Part shown: positions 28,640 through 37,235 of the stretch, piece after piece | Layout: each line of letters starts with the position of its first letter | Position numbering within the stretch: the first letter of the stretch is position 1 | Origin: a virus | Virus record (IMG/VR): IMGVR_UViG_3300007760_001422 | Location: 62,001-126,000 of that record | Direction: 5' to 3' (one strand) | Length of the DNA stretch: 64,000 nt | Notes under the pieces: generated by a model | What the model was told of the DNA's origin: nothing | Databases searched by the model: none | Seen by the model: the letters and a program-made list of their open reading frames with translations, nothing else | Position numbers and translations under genes: made by a program

Positions 28640-28852
28640 TTATTCAACTTCTGTGCTTGGTTCTTCATACTCATCATTGGTAAATTTCAATACCGGTGGG
28701 TTCATCACCATCAGGCCAGAATCCGATACCTTAAATTTAAACCCCTTCAAAACAGGAACGATATCGCTCTGTTCCATCAGGCTTTTTTGCAACGCCATCA
28801 TAACCGCCCCAACAGACTGATCTGATAGTTTTAAATCTTCTTTTTTAGGCAT
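28640..28852 (-). CDS. Small conserved T4-like phage protein (70 aa)
   Basis: The start is placed at ATG 28852 because GAAGGAG stands seven bases before it; an ATG five codons upstream has no ribosome site. The core LKLSDQSVGAVMMALQKSLM followed by QSDIVPVLKGF is a pattern I recall from small proteins of cyanophage-like myoviruses. No enzyme motif is present. It overlaps the end of the epimerase gene by eight bases and marks the boundary between the glycan cassette and the sigma/baseplate block. Confidence 0.75.
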   Translation of the reverse strand: MPKKEDLKLSDQSVGAVMMALQKSLMEQSDIVPVLKGFKFKVSDSGLMVMNPPVLKFTNDEYEEPSTEVE

Positions 28853-29738
28853 GTGTTTCTCCTTCATTTTCTTTAAGGAAGCATCTGCTTATTCCCTCTT
28901 CTAGTGTTATCTTTGCAGACCAGCCCAATTCATTTAGTGGGGCTGTGTCTGCTTTAGAGTAAAAAATATCGCCGCTTCGTTCGTTTTTATGCATAAATTC
29001 TATATTTGGTTTTTTTCTTTGTATAATATTTTTTATAGAGTTTAATGATACACTTTCTCCCGTTCCAATATCATAACTCTGGCCGCGTAAGGGCCCATAG
29101 TGTTCCATCATAAACATATTTGCAGACACTACATCATCGACATGAATAAAGTCCCTGCTCTGATCGCCGTAGCCATTAATAAAAGGAATTTTATCCTTTT
29201 TTATATAATCCATCCAGTTGGATATAACTGTTGCATATGCATCGTTAGGCTTTTGATCTTCAGAGTATACATTAAAATATCTTAAACATACCGTATCCAA
29301 ATTATACAATTTTGAATAAAGCTTGCATTCCATTTCAGAAATCAATTTCTGTAGACCATATGGGCTTTCTGGTTCGCAGTCAGAGGAATTTCCATATACC
29401 GCTGCAGAGCTTGAATAAACAAATCTCTTGGCGCCAACCTTTCTTGCAAAATTTAAAAGATAACTAGTGCAAAGTACATTGTTCTCCAAGGACTCAACCG
29501 GCTTTTCTACGCTATATTGCACAGAAGGTAAGCATGCCAAATGAAAAACATAATCGGGCTTAAAGTTATAATAGTGAGGATGGAACCTCCCATCGGTATA
29601 TTCTTTAAAGTCGCGAAGAATATTATGATTATGATCGCTCAAATCAATCCCTTGCACTTCGTGGCCGGCCTCTCTCAATTTTCGAGACAGTTTTGCTCCT
29701 ATATAGCCCTTATGTCCGGTTACCAAACAACGACTCAT
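28845..29738 (-). CDS. NAD-dependent sugar epimerase/dehydratase (extended SDR)
   Basis: 297 residues with the Rossmann motif GHKGYIG near residue 8, an SSSAAVYG serine region near 110 and a catalytic YGLQK (YxxxK) near 127. A late RDFIHVDDV motif is typical of UDP-glucose 4-epimerase-like enzymes. The substrate cannot be read from the sequence; a nucleotide sugar is expected. The ATG overlaps the Gmd stop (ATGA). It is the last gene of the cassette in transcription order. UDP-Glc/GlcNAc 4-epimerase is the best guess; a dTDP- or GDP-sugar substrate is possible. Confidence 0.85.
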   Translation of the reverse strand: MSRCLVTGHKGYIGAKLSRKLREAGHEVQGIDLSDHNHNILRDFKEYTDGRFHPHYYNFKPDYVFHLACLPSVQYSVEKPVESLENNVLCTSYLLNFARKVGAKRFVYSSSAAVYGNSSDCEPESPYGLQKLISEMECKLYSKLYNLDTVCLRYFNVYSEDQKPNDAYATVISNWMDYIKKDKIPFINGYGDQSRDFIHVDDVVSANMFMMEHYGPLRGQSYDIGTGESVSLNSIKNIIQRKKPNIEFMHKNERSGDIFYSKADTAPLNELGWSAKITLEEGISRCFLKENEGETHA

Positions 29739-30703
29739 CTTTTTATCGCCTCTAAATCTGTTTCATACATCATTCTGGCCAACATGTTTAAATCGGTTTT
29801 GGGCTCCCACCCTAAATGTTTTTTCGCCTTCGATGAATCTCCAATCAAATATGGCACTTCATGAGGGCGAAAGAATTTAGGATCAATTTCTACATATTTT
29901 TCTGCTGGGCCTAGGTCCGCATAATCAAACACCAAGTCTAAAAATTCTTTCACAGAGTGGGTCTTTCCGGTTGCAATTACATAATCATCTGGCCGGTCTT
30001 GCTGCAGCATGAGCCACATGGCTTCCACATAATCGCCGGCAAAGCCCCAGTCTCTTTTTGCTTCCAAATTACCCAAAAACAATTTGTCTTGGCGCCCTAG
30101 TTTTATATTTGCTGCGGCCATTGTTATTTTTCTTGTGACAAATGTTTCGCCGCGGCGGGGTGATTCATGATTAAATAAAATACCACTCGATGCATGAACT
30201 CCATACCCTTCCCTATAATTTCTTACAAGATTGTGTGCAAATACTTTTGCGCAAGCATACGGCGAAGCAGGCATAAGTTTTGAATGTTCATCAAACGGAG
30301 GCTCGGGATTATCCCCAAACATCTCTGATGAAGACGCTTGATAAAATTTTGCATCAGGAACTATATCTTTAGCTGCATTAATCAATTTTAATGTTCCCAT
30401 CACTATTCCATCTACTGTGTATTCAGGTATATCAAACGATACTCTAACATGCGATTGGCATGCTAAATTATAAATTTCATCTGGTTTATATTTTAATAAC
30501 ATAGACCACATACACCCGGCATCACTTAAATCAAAGTAGTGCATTTTAAAGTTTGAATTTTTATAAATATGATTGACTCTATCCGTTGTTAATAGGGAAG
30601 TTCTTCTTTTTAGTCCAACAACCCTGTAGCCCTTGTTCAAAAGAAATTCTGCAAGGTATGAGCCGTCTTGGCCGGTTATGCCAGTAATTAAAGCTGTTTT
30701 CAA
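29735..30703 (-). CDS. gmd: GDP-mannose 4,6-dehydratase
   Basis: It converts GDP-mannose to GDP-4-keto-6-deoxymannose, the branch point to fucose, colitose and perosamine. The protein shows GITGQDGSYLAEFLL at the N-terminus, YNLACQSHVRVSF, SSSEMFGD, the YACAK catalytic pair, and ESPRRGETFVTRKI followed by KRDWGFAGDYVEAMWLMLQ. These are the full signature of the family. The length, 322 residues, is normal or slightly short. It is preceded by the fucose-synthase-like gene with a 4-base overlap. The ColD-like and Per-like genes at 44525-46781 use the same intermediate, so the cassette supplies its own hub metabolite from host GDP-mannose. Confidence 0.95.
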   Translation of the reverse strand: MKTALITGITGQDGSYLAEFLLNKGYRVVGLKRRTSLLTTDRVNHIYKNSNFKMHYFDLSDAGCMWSMLLKYKPDEIYNLACQSHVRVSFDIPEYTVDGIVMGTLKLINAAKDIVPDAKFYQASSSEMFGDNPEPPFDEHSKLMPASPYACAKVFAHNLVRNYREGYGVHASSGILFNHESPRRGETFVTRKITMAAANIKLGRQDKLFLGNLEAKRDWGFAGDYVEAMWLMLQQDRPDDYVIATGKTHSVKEFLDLVFDYADLGPAEKYVEIDPKFFRPHEVPYLIGDSSKAKKHLGWEPKTDLNMLARMMYETDLEAIKR

Positions 30704-31626
30704 TTTATTCCTCTAACCTCCGGATAATTAATTATAAACCATTCACATGTATTTTTTAACGCTTCAGTGAATTCAGTATAATTTTCTTTTTCCCAGCCTA
30801 GTTCTAAAAGCTTTTTATTATCAGACGGCTTTCTATATTGGCCAGCTGGCATGTCATCTTGCCAAATGATCTCGCCGTGAAATTCAAAGATATCACAAAT
30901 TATATTAGCCACCTCTTTAATCGAATACTCTTTTGTGTTTCCTATGTTTATTGGATGTTTACCATCATACTTGTCTAACAAAAATAACAAAATTCTTGCC
31001 ACATCATGTGAATAAGTAAACTCTCGCAATGGCGAACCATCTCCCCACAATTTAACACTGGTATTATTATTTTTTGCTTCATATACTTTTCTTATTATAG
31101 CTGGTAGTACATGACTGTCGTTTAAATGAAAATTATCATTTATTCCAAAAAGATTATTTGGAATGGCTGTTATAAAATTGCAACCATGCTGTTTTCTATA
31201 GGCACGAGATTGAACATCTAACATTCTTTTTGCATATGCATACCCAAAGTTTGAATAATGGGGTTCGCCGTTATGAAACTGTTCTTCTGTGAGCGGATAA
31301 GTTACCTCGTTTGGGTAAACGCATGTACTTAATAAGGAAATGACCTTTTTGGTGCCATAACGATGAGCAGCATCCAAAACGTTAGTATTGATTAGTATGT
31401 TGTCTATAAAGAAGTCTCCAACATAATCACTATTTGCTTTCACTCCTCCAACCTTTGCAGCTAAATGTATTACTTGTTTTGGTTCGTAATATGAAAACAT
31501 TCTAGAAACCTCTTTCTTATCTTTAAGATCGAAGTTCTTGGTCCCAACAAAAACAGCATCGGGCACTAGTTCCCGAAGGGCTACGCCGACCATTCCAGTA
31601 CCACCTGTCACTAAAATATCAACCAT
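30700..31626 (-). CDS. GDP-L-fucose synthase-like epimerase/reductase
   Basis: 308 residues. The start is set at ATG 31626 because GGAGGGG lies five bases upstream; an ATG four codons earlier overlaps that ribosome site. Motifs are GGTGMVG, HLAAKVGGVKANSDY, STCVYP and YAYAK, all matching the Fcl/WcaG group that epimerises and reduces GDP-4-keto-6-deoxymannose. ColC, the last enzyme of GDP-L-colitose synthesis, belongs to the same family, so with the ColD-like enzyme present this protein could make either fucose or colitose. It sits between the UDP-GlcNAc epimerase and Gmd genes, with overlaps on both sides. Confidence 0.9.
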   Translation of the reverse strand: MVDILVTGGTGMVGVALRELVPDAVFVGTKNFDLKDKKEVSRMFSYYEPKQVIHLAAKVGGVKANSDYVGDFFIDNILINTNVLDAAHRYGTKKVISLLSTCVYPNEVTYPLTEEQFHNGEPHYSNFGYAYAKRMLDVQSRAYRKQHGCNFITAIPNNLFGINDNFHLNDSHVLPAIIRKVYEAKNNNTSVKLWGDGSPLREFTYSHDVARILLFLLDKYDGKHPINIGNTKEYSIKEVANIICDIFEFHGEIIWQDDMPAGQYRKPSDNKKLLELGWEKENYTEFTEALKNTCEWFIINYPEVRGIN

Positions 31627-32695
31627 TTTCCCCTCCATAAATAACGTTAAAAATTCGTTTGGCAGCGTTGCCGTCCCATTTTTCCGGTATGTTGCCCCTT
31701 TTGTATTCCCCGCTATCTATTTGTTTAATCAGTCGTGTTATGTCGTTAACGCCATCAACAAGGGTATTGGTGCCAATTGTTACTGTGCTTGGCCTTTCTG
31801 TGTTTTTTCTATAAGTTAGGCAAGGCTTCCGAAGAAAGGTAGTTTCCTCTTGTAATCCACCAGAATCAGTTATTACAATATAACTTTTCTTCACCATATG
31901 TAAAAATTCCAAATAGCCAACTGGCTCTATAATATCCAAGTTTTTAACCGATTTAAATTCATCCCATAGATTAAATTTTTTAATATTATTAATTGTTCTA
32001 TAGTGCGCAGGAAAAATTATTGGATATTCAATGCTCTTAAAGATTTCCAACACTTTCTTAAGTGCGATTTCAGTATCAACATTCGATGGCCGATGACAAG
32101 TAAAGAGAACATATTTTTTATCTGAATAATTCATTTCTATATGTTTGCTCTTTGTTTTTTCAACATTTCTAACAAGAGAGTCTATCATTGTGTTTCCGAC
32201 AAAGTGTATCTTTTGTGTCGGTATGTTGGAAATAAACAAATTTGCCAACCCATTGCTTTCTGTGACGAAAAGCATGTCACTAATGCTGTCGACGAGGATC
32301 CGATTAATTTCTTCCGGCATTGTCATGTCGCCGCTGCGCAAGCCAGATTCAACGTGGGCAACTTTAATATTAAGCTTTGAGGCGGCTATGGCAGCCGCCA
32401 AAGTAGAATTTACGTCGCCATAAACAAAAACCATATCTGGTTCTTCAGAAATAAAAATTTTTTCAATTGTTTCTAAAACGCGTGCTGTTTGGGCGCCATG
32501 GGTGCCAGAGCCAACGCCCAAATTATAGTCTGGCTCTGGCATGTTCAAAGAATTAAAAAAAGTATCTGACATCTGGGGACTATAATGTTGCCCTGTATGT
32601 ATCACAACTTGTTTGTCTCTTTTTGCAAGACAGTTGATCACGGGAGCGGCCTTTACAAAGTTTGGGCGGGCGCCAACAACATGAATTATTTTCAT
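31619..32695 (-). CDS. UDP-N-acetylglucosamine 2-epimerase
   Basis: 358 residues of the WecB/NeuC fold (GT-B-like). The N-terminus reads VVGARPNFVKAAPV. The core has HTGQHYS, VYGDVNSTLA, HVESGLRSGDMTMPEE-type residues and, near the C-terminus, DSGGLQEE and TERPSTVTIGTN. These match the non-hydrolysing WecB type, which yields UDP-ManNAc; a NeuC-type hydrolysing activity giving ManNAc cannot be excluded by eye. With NeuB and NeuA homologues at 40688-42249 it may open a nonulosonate route. The ATG overlaps the upstream epimerase stop (ATGA). Confidence 0.92.
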   Translation of the reverse strand: MKIIHVVGARPNFVKAAPVINCLAKRDKQVVIHTGQHYSPQMSDTFFNSLNMPEPDYNLGVGSGTHGAQTARVLETIEKIFISEEPDMVFVYGDVNSTLAAAIAASKLNIKVAHVESGLRSGDMTMPEEINRILVDSISDMLFVTESNGLANLFISNIPTQKIHFVGNTMIDSLVRNVEKTKSKHIEMNYSDKKYVLFTCHRPSNVDTEIALKKVLEIFKSIEYPIIFPAHYRTINNIKKFNLWDEFKSVKNLDIIEPVGYLEFLHMVKKSYIVITDSGGLQEETTFLRKPCLTYRKNTERPSTVTIGTNTLVDGVNDITRLIKQIDSGEYKRGNIPEKWDGNAAKRIFNVIYGGENG

Positions 32696-33639
32696 ATGTT
32701 ATAATATTCTCTCATCCAATCAATGGTGTTGTGAACGCCCTCTTTCAAACTTACAGACGGACTGTGTTTAAGATCTCGCTCTGCTCTAGAGGCATCGACA
32801 AATTTGTGTTTGGTGGTTAAAATTTCATGTTTGTCTGCATAATTCACCAAAGAGGGGTCGGCACCAGTTTTATTCAAAATAATCTCTGCCAAAGTTTCAA
32901 TTGAATGATTCTCTTTGCTAGCTATATTATATTTTTCACCAGCTTTAAAATTATCAATAATGTTGCTAATTGTGTTAACTGCATCATAAATATACGTACT
33001 TGTTCTAGTGTGACCTTTAAAAACCGTAATTGGCCTATTGTGTAATAAATTATAACAAAACAAACAATTAACGCTTCTGAAGGGGTGGTACCATTCTCCG
33101 GGGCCATAGGTATTGAATATTCTCACAATAACAGTATCTGTATTGTATTGGATTCTAGAATTGTGTATCTGCATCTCATTGACTCTTTTGGACATCGCAT
33201 AATCATTCATTTGTATAATGGGTTCCCGATCTAGAAGATCCTCATACATGATTCCCTCCCAGTCTCCATATACTTCTGATGAAGAACAGTGCACCAATTT
33301 AAACCCTAGGCGCTCTTGTAATCTAATAATATTTTTTAATCCAATGGCATTAGATTTCCACACCTTTTCATAAAAAAATTCTCCATTCCAGCGGCCGAAC
33401 TCTGCTGCACAATTAAAAACAACATCTGGCTTTACATATTCTATTACATCCTGTATCTGCCTATACTCTGATATGTCGCAGCGAAAATAATTATCATTTT
33501 CAACTTTTCCCATGCCGTGAGCATATATTTTATTCGTATGTAACAGATCGACACCAAAAACGGAATGGCCTTTTTTTATTAATACTTCTTCTAGCTTTTC
33601 CCCAACAACTCCAGCGACACCGGTTACTAAAACTCTCAA
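32692..33639 (-). CDS. NAD-dependent sugar epimerase/dehydratase, TTG start
   Basis: 315 residues. The frame is open further upstream, but the Rossmann motif (MRVLVTGVAGVVG) begins at TTG 33639, two bases after the previous stop and seven bases after GAGGGG, so TTG is the likely start. SSSEVYGD and YAMSK (YxxxK) identify an extended SDR enzyme. RIFNTYGPGEWYHPFRSVN and RTSTYIYD are typical of UDP- or dTDP-hexose epimerases/dehydratases. The product is not readable from sequence. It sits between the UDP-glucose-dehydrogenase-like gene and the UDP-GlcNAc 2-epimerase. Confidence 0.83.
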   Translation of the reverse strand: MRVLVTGVAGVVGEKLEEVLIKKGHSVFGVDLLHTNKIYAHGMGKVENDNYFRCDISEYRQIQDVIEYVKPDVVFNCAAEFGRWNGEFFYEKVWKSNAIGLKNIIRLQERLGFKLVHCSSSEVYGDWEGIMYEDLLDREPIIQMNDYAMSKRVNEMQIHNSRIQYNTDTVIVRIFNTYGPGEWYHPFRSVNCLFCYNLLHNRPITVFKGHTRTSTYIYDAVNTISNIIDNFKAGEKYNIASKENHSIETLAEIILNKTGADPSLVNYADKHEILTTKHKFVDASRAERDLKHSPSVSLKEGVHNTIDWMREYYNI

Positions 33640-33641
33640 TT

Positions 33642-34460
33642 TTATTCCCCTCTGACTTCCTTGTTTTTGTCCCATGCTGCCGAAAGCACTTTGGTGTCAA
33701 CACCAAGGCGCTGCGCAAAATGAATCATTGCATTTAAATCTTTTGGAAAGCACTTGCCTCCATAGCCCATTCGCCCATCTGGTCCCGGGACACTTATGTG
33801 GGAGTCACCAACCCTGCTGTCTGATATTAGGCCCTCTACGGCCGAGTCCCATGTTGCCCCGAAATTATCACTAATTTGCCTCATTTCATTCATAAAGCTC
33901 AATTTTACAGAGAAAAAACAATTCAACAAATATTTAATAAACTCTGCAGTAACCGTATCTGTAACTGTATATTTCATTGATGAGAATCTTTTTTCATAAA
34001 GGCTTTTTAATTTTGCAGCGGATTCTTTCTCGTCACTTCCTATGACGATCTGGGCTGCGTTTATAAAGTCCCACTTTGCTCTACGTTCAGTTAAAAACTC
34101 TGGATTCGACACAATGTTTAGGCCATGTTTTTTTGACAGTCTTCTGCAGGTTCCCGGGACAACTGTTGACTTGATAACAATTGTTTGTTTAAATGGATCA
34201 ACTTTCGAACCAATCTCTTCTAAAACATTCTCTATGATTGAAAGATCGATGGACATATCTGCTCTTGGCGGCGTGGGAACGCAAACAAAAATAAAATCTG
34301 ATTGTGTTACCACCTCCTCCAAAGAGTGTGTCCGTTTGTTGGAGTCTGTGTCATATATTTTTACGTCGAAATCATATGAGTTGCTCGAACTAAATCCAAA
34401 AGATACAGCCGAACCCACAAAACCTCCACCAATTACTCCAACTCTATAATTATTATTCAT
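33642..34460 (-). CDS. Short UDP-sugar 6-dehydrogenase-like protein
   Basis: 272 residues, against 400-450 in typical UDP-glucose/GDP-mannose dehydrogenases. The N-terminal Rossmann domain (GVIGGGFVGSAVSFG), VPTPPRADMSID, KSTVVPGTC and NPEFLTE are all present. The catalytic cysteine occurs in GYGGKCFPKDL near residue 241. The protein ends about 30 residues later, so the C-terminal UDP-binding domain is missing. It may be a reduced phage form that oxidises a small alcohol or a different nucleotide sugar, or a dimer that uses partners. No frameshift explains the loss: the next gene overlaps by a clean stop. The product, if active, would be a UDP-uronate-type sugar. Confidence 0.82.
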   Translation of the reverse strand: MNNNYRVGVIGGGFVGSAVSFGFSSSNSYDFDVKIYDTDSNKRTHSLEEVVTQSDFIFVCVPTPPRADMSIDLSIIENVLEEIGSKVDPFKQTIVIKSTVVPGTCRRLSKKHGLNIVSNPEFLTERRAKWDFINAAQIVIGSDEKESAAKLKSLYEKRFSSMKYTVTDTVTAEFIKYLLNCFFSVKLSFMNEMRQISDNFGATWDSAVEGLISDSRVGDSHISVPGPDGRMGYGGKCFPKDLNAMIHFAQRLGVDTKVLSAAWDKNKEVRGE

Positions 34461-35028
34461 TTTTTCCTATCCCTTTTTGTATGCCCAAAATTTTATTAGC
34501 CCATCTTTTAGCCAATAAATTATATCCCTCGTGTGTATAATGCACATTGTCGATATAATATTTTTCAGTCCCAGACATATCACATGTTTCGAAATGCATC
34601 TTATTAGATAATTTTAGTATAATATCATTATATTTTTCAATAAAATCAACATTTTTAATATATAAAGGCGTAAAACCTAGTTTTGGCAAGGTGGCCACTA
34701 TAACTTCCATGCCGTGAACCCTAAGAATCGATATCATTTGTCGCATGTTATCTTCATAAACTTCTGTGGGTATTGGTATTTTGGTGTCGTTTGTTCCTAT
34801 CATCAGCAAGGCTAAATTCGCATTGCTATGGGAGTTGGCAGCTGACCATGTACGCCTCAATAAGTCCGAACTAGTTTCTCCACTAATTCCATGATTGTGA
34901 CAAAAATAAAACTCACCAGTAGCGTTTGTGAGTATCTTTCCTAGTTCAGCGGGATAAGATCTTCCATATGGATCTCTTGCCCCATATGTAATGGAGTCCC
35001 CTAAACATAAAATTTCATTCCATATCAT
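34453..35028 (-). CDS. SGNH/GDSL hydrolase (putative acyl esterase)
   Basis: 191 residues with all four SGNH blocks: CLGDSITYG (Ser near residue 11), a Gly block in HGISGETSSD, GTND (Asn near residue 79) and DNVHYTHEG (catalytic Asp and His). Size and order match thioesterase I/arylesterase-like enzymes. There is no signal peptide, so a cytoplasmic role is expected. In this setting it may remove O- or N-acyl groups from sugar intermediates. It starts at ATG 35028 and its last codons overlap the dehydrogenase start by eight bases. It is unrelated in sequence detail to the SGNH domain of the hub protein. Confidence 0.88.
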   Translation of the reverse strand: MIWNEILCLGDSITYGARDPYGRSYPAELGKILTNATGEFYFCHNHGISGETSSDLLRRTWSAANSHSNANLALLMIGTNDTKIPIPTEVYEDNMRQMISILRVHGMEVIVATLPKLGFTPLYIKNVDFIEKYNDIILKLSNKMHFETCDMSGTEKYYIDNVHYTHEGYNLLAKRWANKILGIQKGIGKNE

Positions 35029-35031
35029 TTT

Positions 35032-35616
35032 TTATCCTATATTTAAAACTGCGTTATATCGATGACAATCGTTTTCCTCATAAAAACAAGGAATTATACT
35101 AAAATTACGTTGCCGAAGTGCTTCTTTTGAATATACAAAATGCTCTTTTCTCGTTGCTTGTGATTTTAGATCGCCTAAAAATATTGTGTCTTTTGCCAAT
35201 CTCAACATCTCATCGATTACTTCATCTGCATATTTTTTATCTGGTAAATATTGTATCACCCCAAAACAAAAAACTTTATCAAAAGTCTTATCTTTAAAAG
35301 GAAGTCGATTCGCTTCAGATACCACAACACTGTGTTCTGGGTGTAAGTTCTTGTGTTTCTTTATAAGCGGCGCAGAATAATCTACTCCATGGTAATCATA
35401 TTCAGAAAACTCTCTAGATAAAAATCCGGCGCCGCAACCCACTTCTAATATCTTATCTCCTTTGTTGATGCTCATTGTCTTAATAATGTCATCAACGATG
35501 TTTGCACTATTAAATTCTATTTCCAAATGTTCATAGCCATCCAGAAAAAGCAAATCATTATTGGCACTATTTCCTTTTTCATCCCAAATATTTTTCCAAA
35601 ATGATTTATTGCTCAT
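35032..35616 (-). CDS. SAM-dependent methyltransferase
   Basis: 194 residues with motif I ILEVGCGAGFLSREF near residue 55, HGVDYSAPLIKKHK (motif II) and FDKVFCFGVIQYLPD (motif IV). This is a class I Rossmann methyltransferase of the Methyltransf_11/25 type. The substrate is unknown; the surroundings suggest a sugar or lipid carrier. It overlaps the upstream glycosyltransferase-like gene by 11 bases. No C-terminal extra domain is present. Confidence 0.85.
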   Translation of the reverse strand: MSNKSFWKNIWDEKGNSANNDLLFLDGYEHLEIEFNSANIVDDIIKTMSINKGDKILEVGCGAGFLSREFSEYDYHGVDYSAPLIKKHKNLHPEHSVVVSEANRLPFKDKTFDKVFCFGVIQYLPDKKYADEVIDEMLRLAKDTIFLGDLKSQATRKEHFVYSKEALRQRNFSIIPCFYEENDCHRYNAVLNIG

Positions 35617-36571
35617 CTAAATATTCCCAGTCATAACTGTTTCTGTATGAAGACCATGGAATATTGGTATCACTAAAGGTATCTCTTAATTCTTCAACCG
35701 ACATTGACAGGCCCTGTGTATAGCCGCCAACATCAAAGCCCCACTTATTAAAAAATCCTGCATGTGCTTCAGTTTCCCATTTGTTTCCCGTGGGCCTCAT
35801 AGATCTTCTCATCGGGTGTGAATGAAAAACATTTGGTACCCAAACATTCACTAAATTATTTTTCAACGCCATCAAGGACCAGTCCTCATCTATTAGCATT
35901 GTATAGTTTGTCCAGTCTTCGCACTGGCCGACCTTCTTCATCGACTTTGTACTAATCAGCATTATTGCAGACATGGGCCCGTGAATCTTCACTGGGCGCG
36001 AGGGATAATCCAATAAGTGTAAGTTTTGTTTGACCATTTCGGGCGGTGCGTTCTTGAGATGGGCCATGTTGTGCAGCTGGAACATAGCGCCCCAATTATC
36101 AAAATCCAAATGATATCCAGCCCTAAACGTGTCAGTTACTAATCTTCCCTCTTCTTTATAATAATATTCACTAGTCGAAGTAATCCAGCCAATCTCGTCT
36201 TCGTGTCCCTTGATTTCATTAATTATTTTGTTAAAGTAATCATCTGTGATAAATTCCGTGTCATCATGAGTTATTAAGATCCATTCAGTCATATCTTGAT
36301 ATTTATCAAAAAATTCATTGTAATCTGTTGCCCATGATTTTTCTGAAACTTTAAAGTCCAATAGCTTTTCTTTTCTTAAGAATTCTTTATTATTTGGATC
36401 ATTAAATATGTTAAGCGCTGCTTGTTCCATGCCGGAATCGACCGTTAAATATATTCCATAATTACAGTTAATATTCTTTTTGGCAAACGATATTAAGCTA
36501 TCTTTAAGATTATCTTCTCTAACATTGGGCCCAGAACATTTCATAAAAACAATTAAATCTAATTCAGGCAT
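35606..36571 (-). CDS. GT-A glycosyltransferase-like protein
   Basis: 321 residues. The N-terminus (LDLIVFMKCSGPNVREDNLK) and ILITHDDTEF near residue 100, a DD pair where GT2 enzymes carry DxD, suggest a GT-A fold. A later DEDWSLMALK and FHSHPMRR could form the acceptor side, with the glutamate of DEDW as possible base. It is followed by the small HAD phosphatase gene in the cassette. I cannot name the donor. A family-2 (or GT2-like) transferase is the best call. Confidence 0.72.
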   Translation of the reverse strand: MPELDLIVFMKCSGPNVREDNLKDSLISFAKKNINCNYGIYLTVDSGMEQAALNIFNDPNNKEFLRKEKLLDFKVSEKSWATDYNEFFDKYQDMTEWILITHDDTEFITDDYFNKIINEIKGHEDEIGWITSTSEYYYKEEGRLVTDTFRAGYHLDFDNWGAMFQLHNMAHLKNAPPEMVKQNLHLLDYPSRPVKIHGPMSAIMLISTKSMKKVGQCEDWTNYTMLIDEDWSLMALKNNLVNVWVPNVFHSHPMRRSMRPTGNKWETEAHAGFFNKWGFDVGGYTQGLSMSVEELRDTFSDTNIPWSSYRNSYDWEYLDEQ

Positions 36572-36884
36572 TTTTCACCTCGCATGCACTTTTGCCAAAA
36601 TATGTTTCAGCATTAATAGACTTGTCATCGATGTATAAATCATAATGGGGTTTACCCAATTTTAATTCATGATGTTTTGCGCCCCATTTTTTTAACTGTA
36701 TTGAGGTTAAATCATACCAATCGATTTTTGTTTGGCTGCCGCGGGCAGTCCAATAAACAATTACATTTCCTTCATCGTAGAGTTTGTTTATTTTTTCAAT
36801 ATTTTCTCTTATTGGTTGGGCCTTTTCATACTCTCCATTTGTTAAGCCGGCTATGGTGCCATCAATATCAACATAGATAATCAT
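36564..36884 (-). CDS. Small HAD-superfamily phosphatase
   Basis: 106 residues beginning with MIIYVDIDGTIAGL, the HAD motif I DxDGT. Motif II is the Thr in WTARGSQ, and KPHYDLYIDDK gives motif III/IV with Lys and Asp-Asp. The minimal size without cap matches the small capsular-polysaccharide phosphatase-like group found in bacterial surface-sugar loci. It probably dephosphorylates a sugar phosphate or acts on a lipid-linked intermediate. It overlaps the glycosyltransferase start by eight bases and directly follows the cupin gene. Confidence 0.85.
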   Translation of the reverse strand: MIIYVDIDGTIAGLTNGEYEKAQPIRENIEKINKLYDEGNVIVYWTARGSQTKIDWYDLTSIQLKKWGAKHHELKLGKPHYDLYIDDKSINAETYFGKSACEVKNA

Positions 36885-37235
36885 TTAATCTCCCTTAATT
36901 ATTCTATAGCTATCTGAATCAAAATGCTCGGTGGAAAACTCAAATAATTCTGATTTTTCTAAAGCGACCATTTGATGTCTCAATCCTGTATAGACATGAA
37001 AGTTTTCGCCGGGCTTTAATACTTTTTGATTAGCTTTTGTTATATCATCTTCATCCGAATAATAAATCATCATTTTTCCAGACTGTAAATAAAATACTTC
37101 ATCCTTAATTTTGTGATAATGCCATGAGCATCTTTTGCCGCTTTCAAAAAAAAGTAACTTACCACAATATTCTGGTTTGTTAACGATCCAAAGCTCGTGG
37201 CCCCACCCCTTGGAAACAAATTTAATATCATGCAT
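36885..37235 (-). CDS. Cupin-domain protein
   Basis: 116 residues. The segment CSWHYHKIKDEVFYLQSGKM gives the first cupin motif (H-x-H ... E ... G). GENFHVYTGLRHQMVALE gives the second motif with a further His. Cupins of this size in glycan loci are often sugar isomerases (WxcM/FdtA-like or mannose-6-phosphate isomerase C-terminal type). The exact reaction cannot be assigned. It abuts the HAD gene without a gap and overlaps the methyltransferase gene upstream. Confidence 0.82.
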   Translation of the reverse strand: MHDIKFVSKGWGHELWIVNKPEYCGKLLFFESGKRCSWHYHKIKDEVFYLQSGKMMIYYSDEDDITKANQKVLKPGENFHVYTGLRHQMVALEKSELFEFSTEHFDSDSYRIIKGD

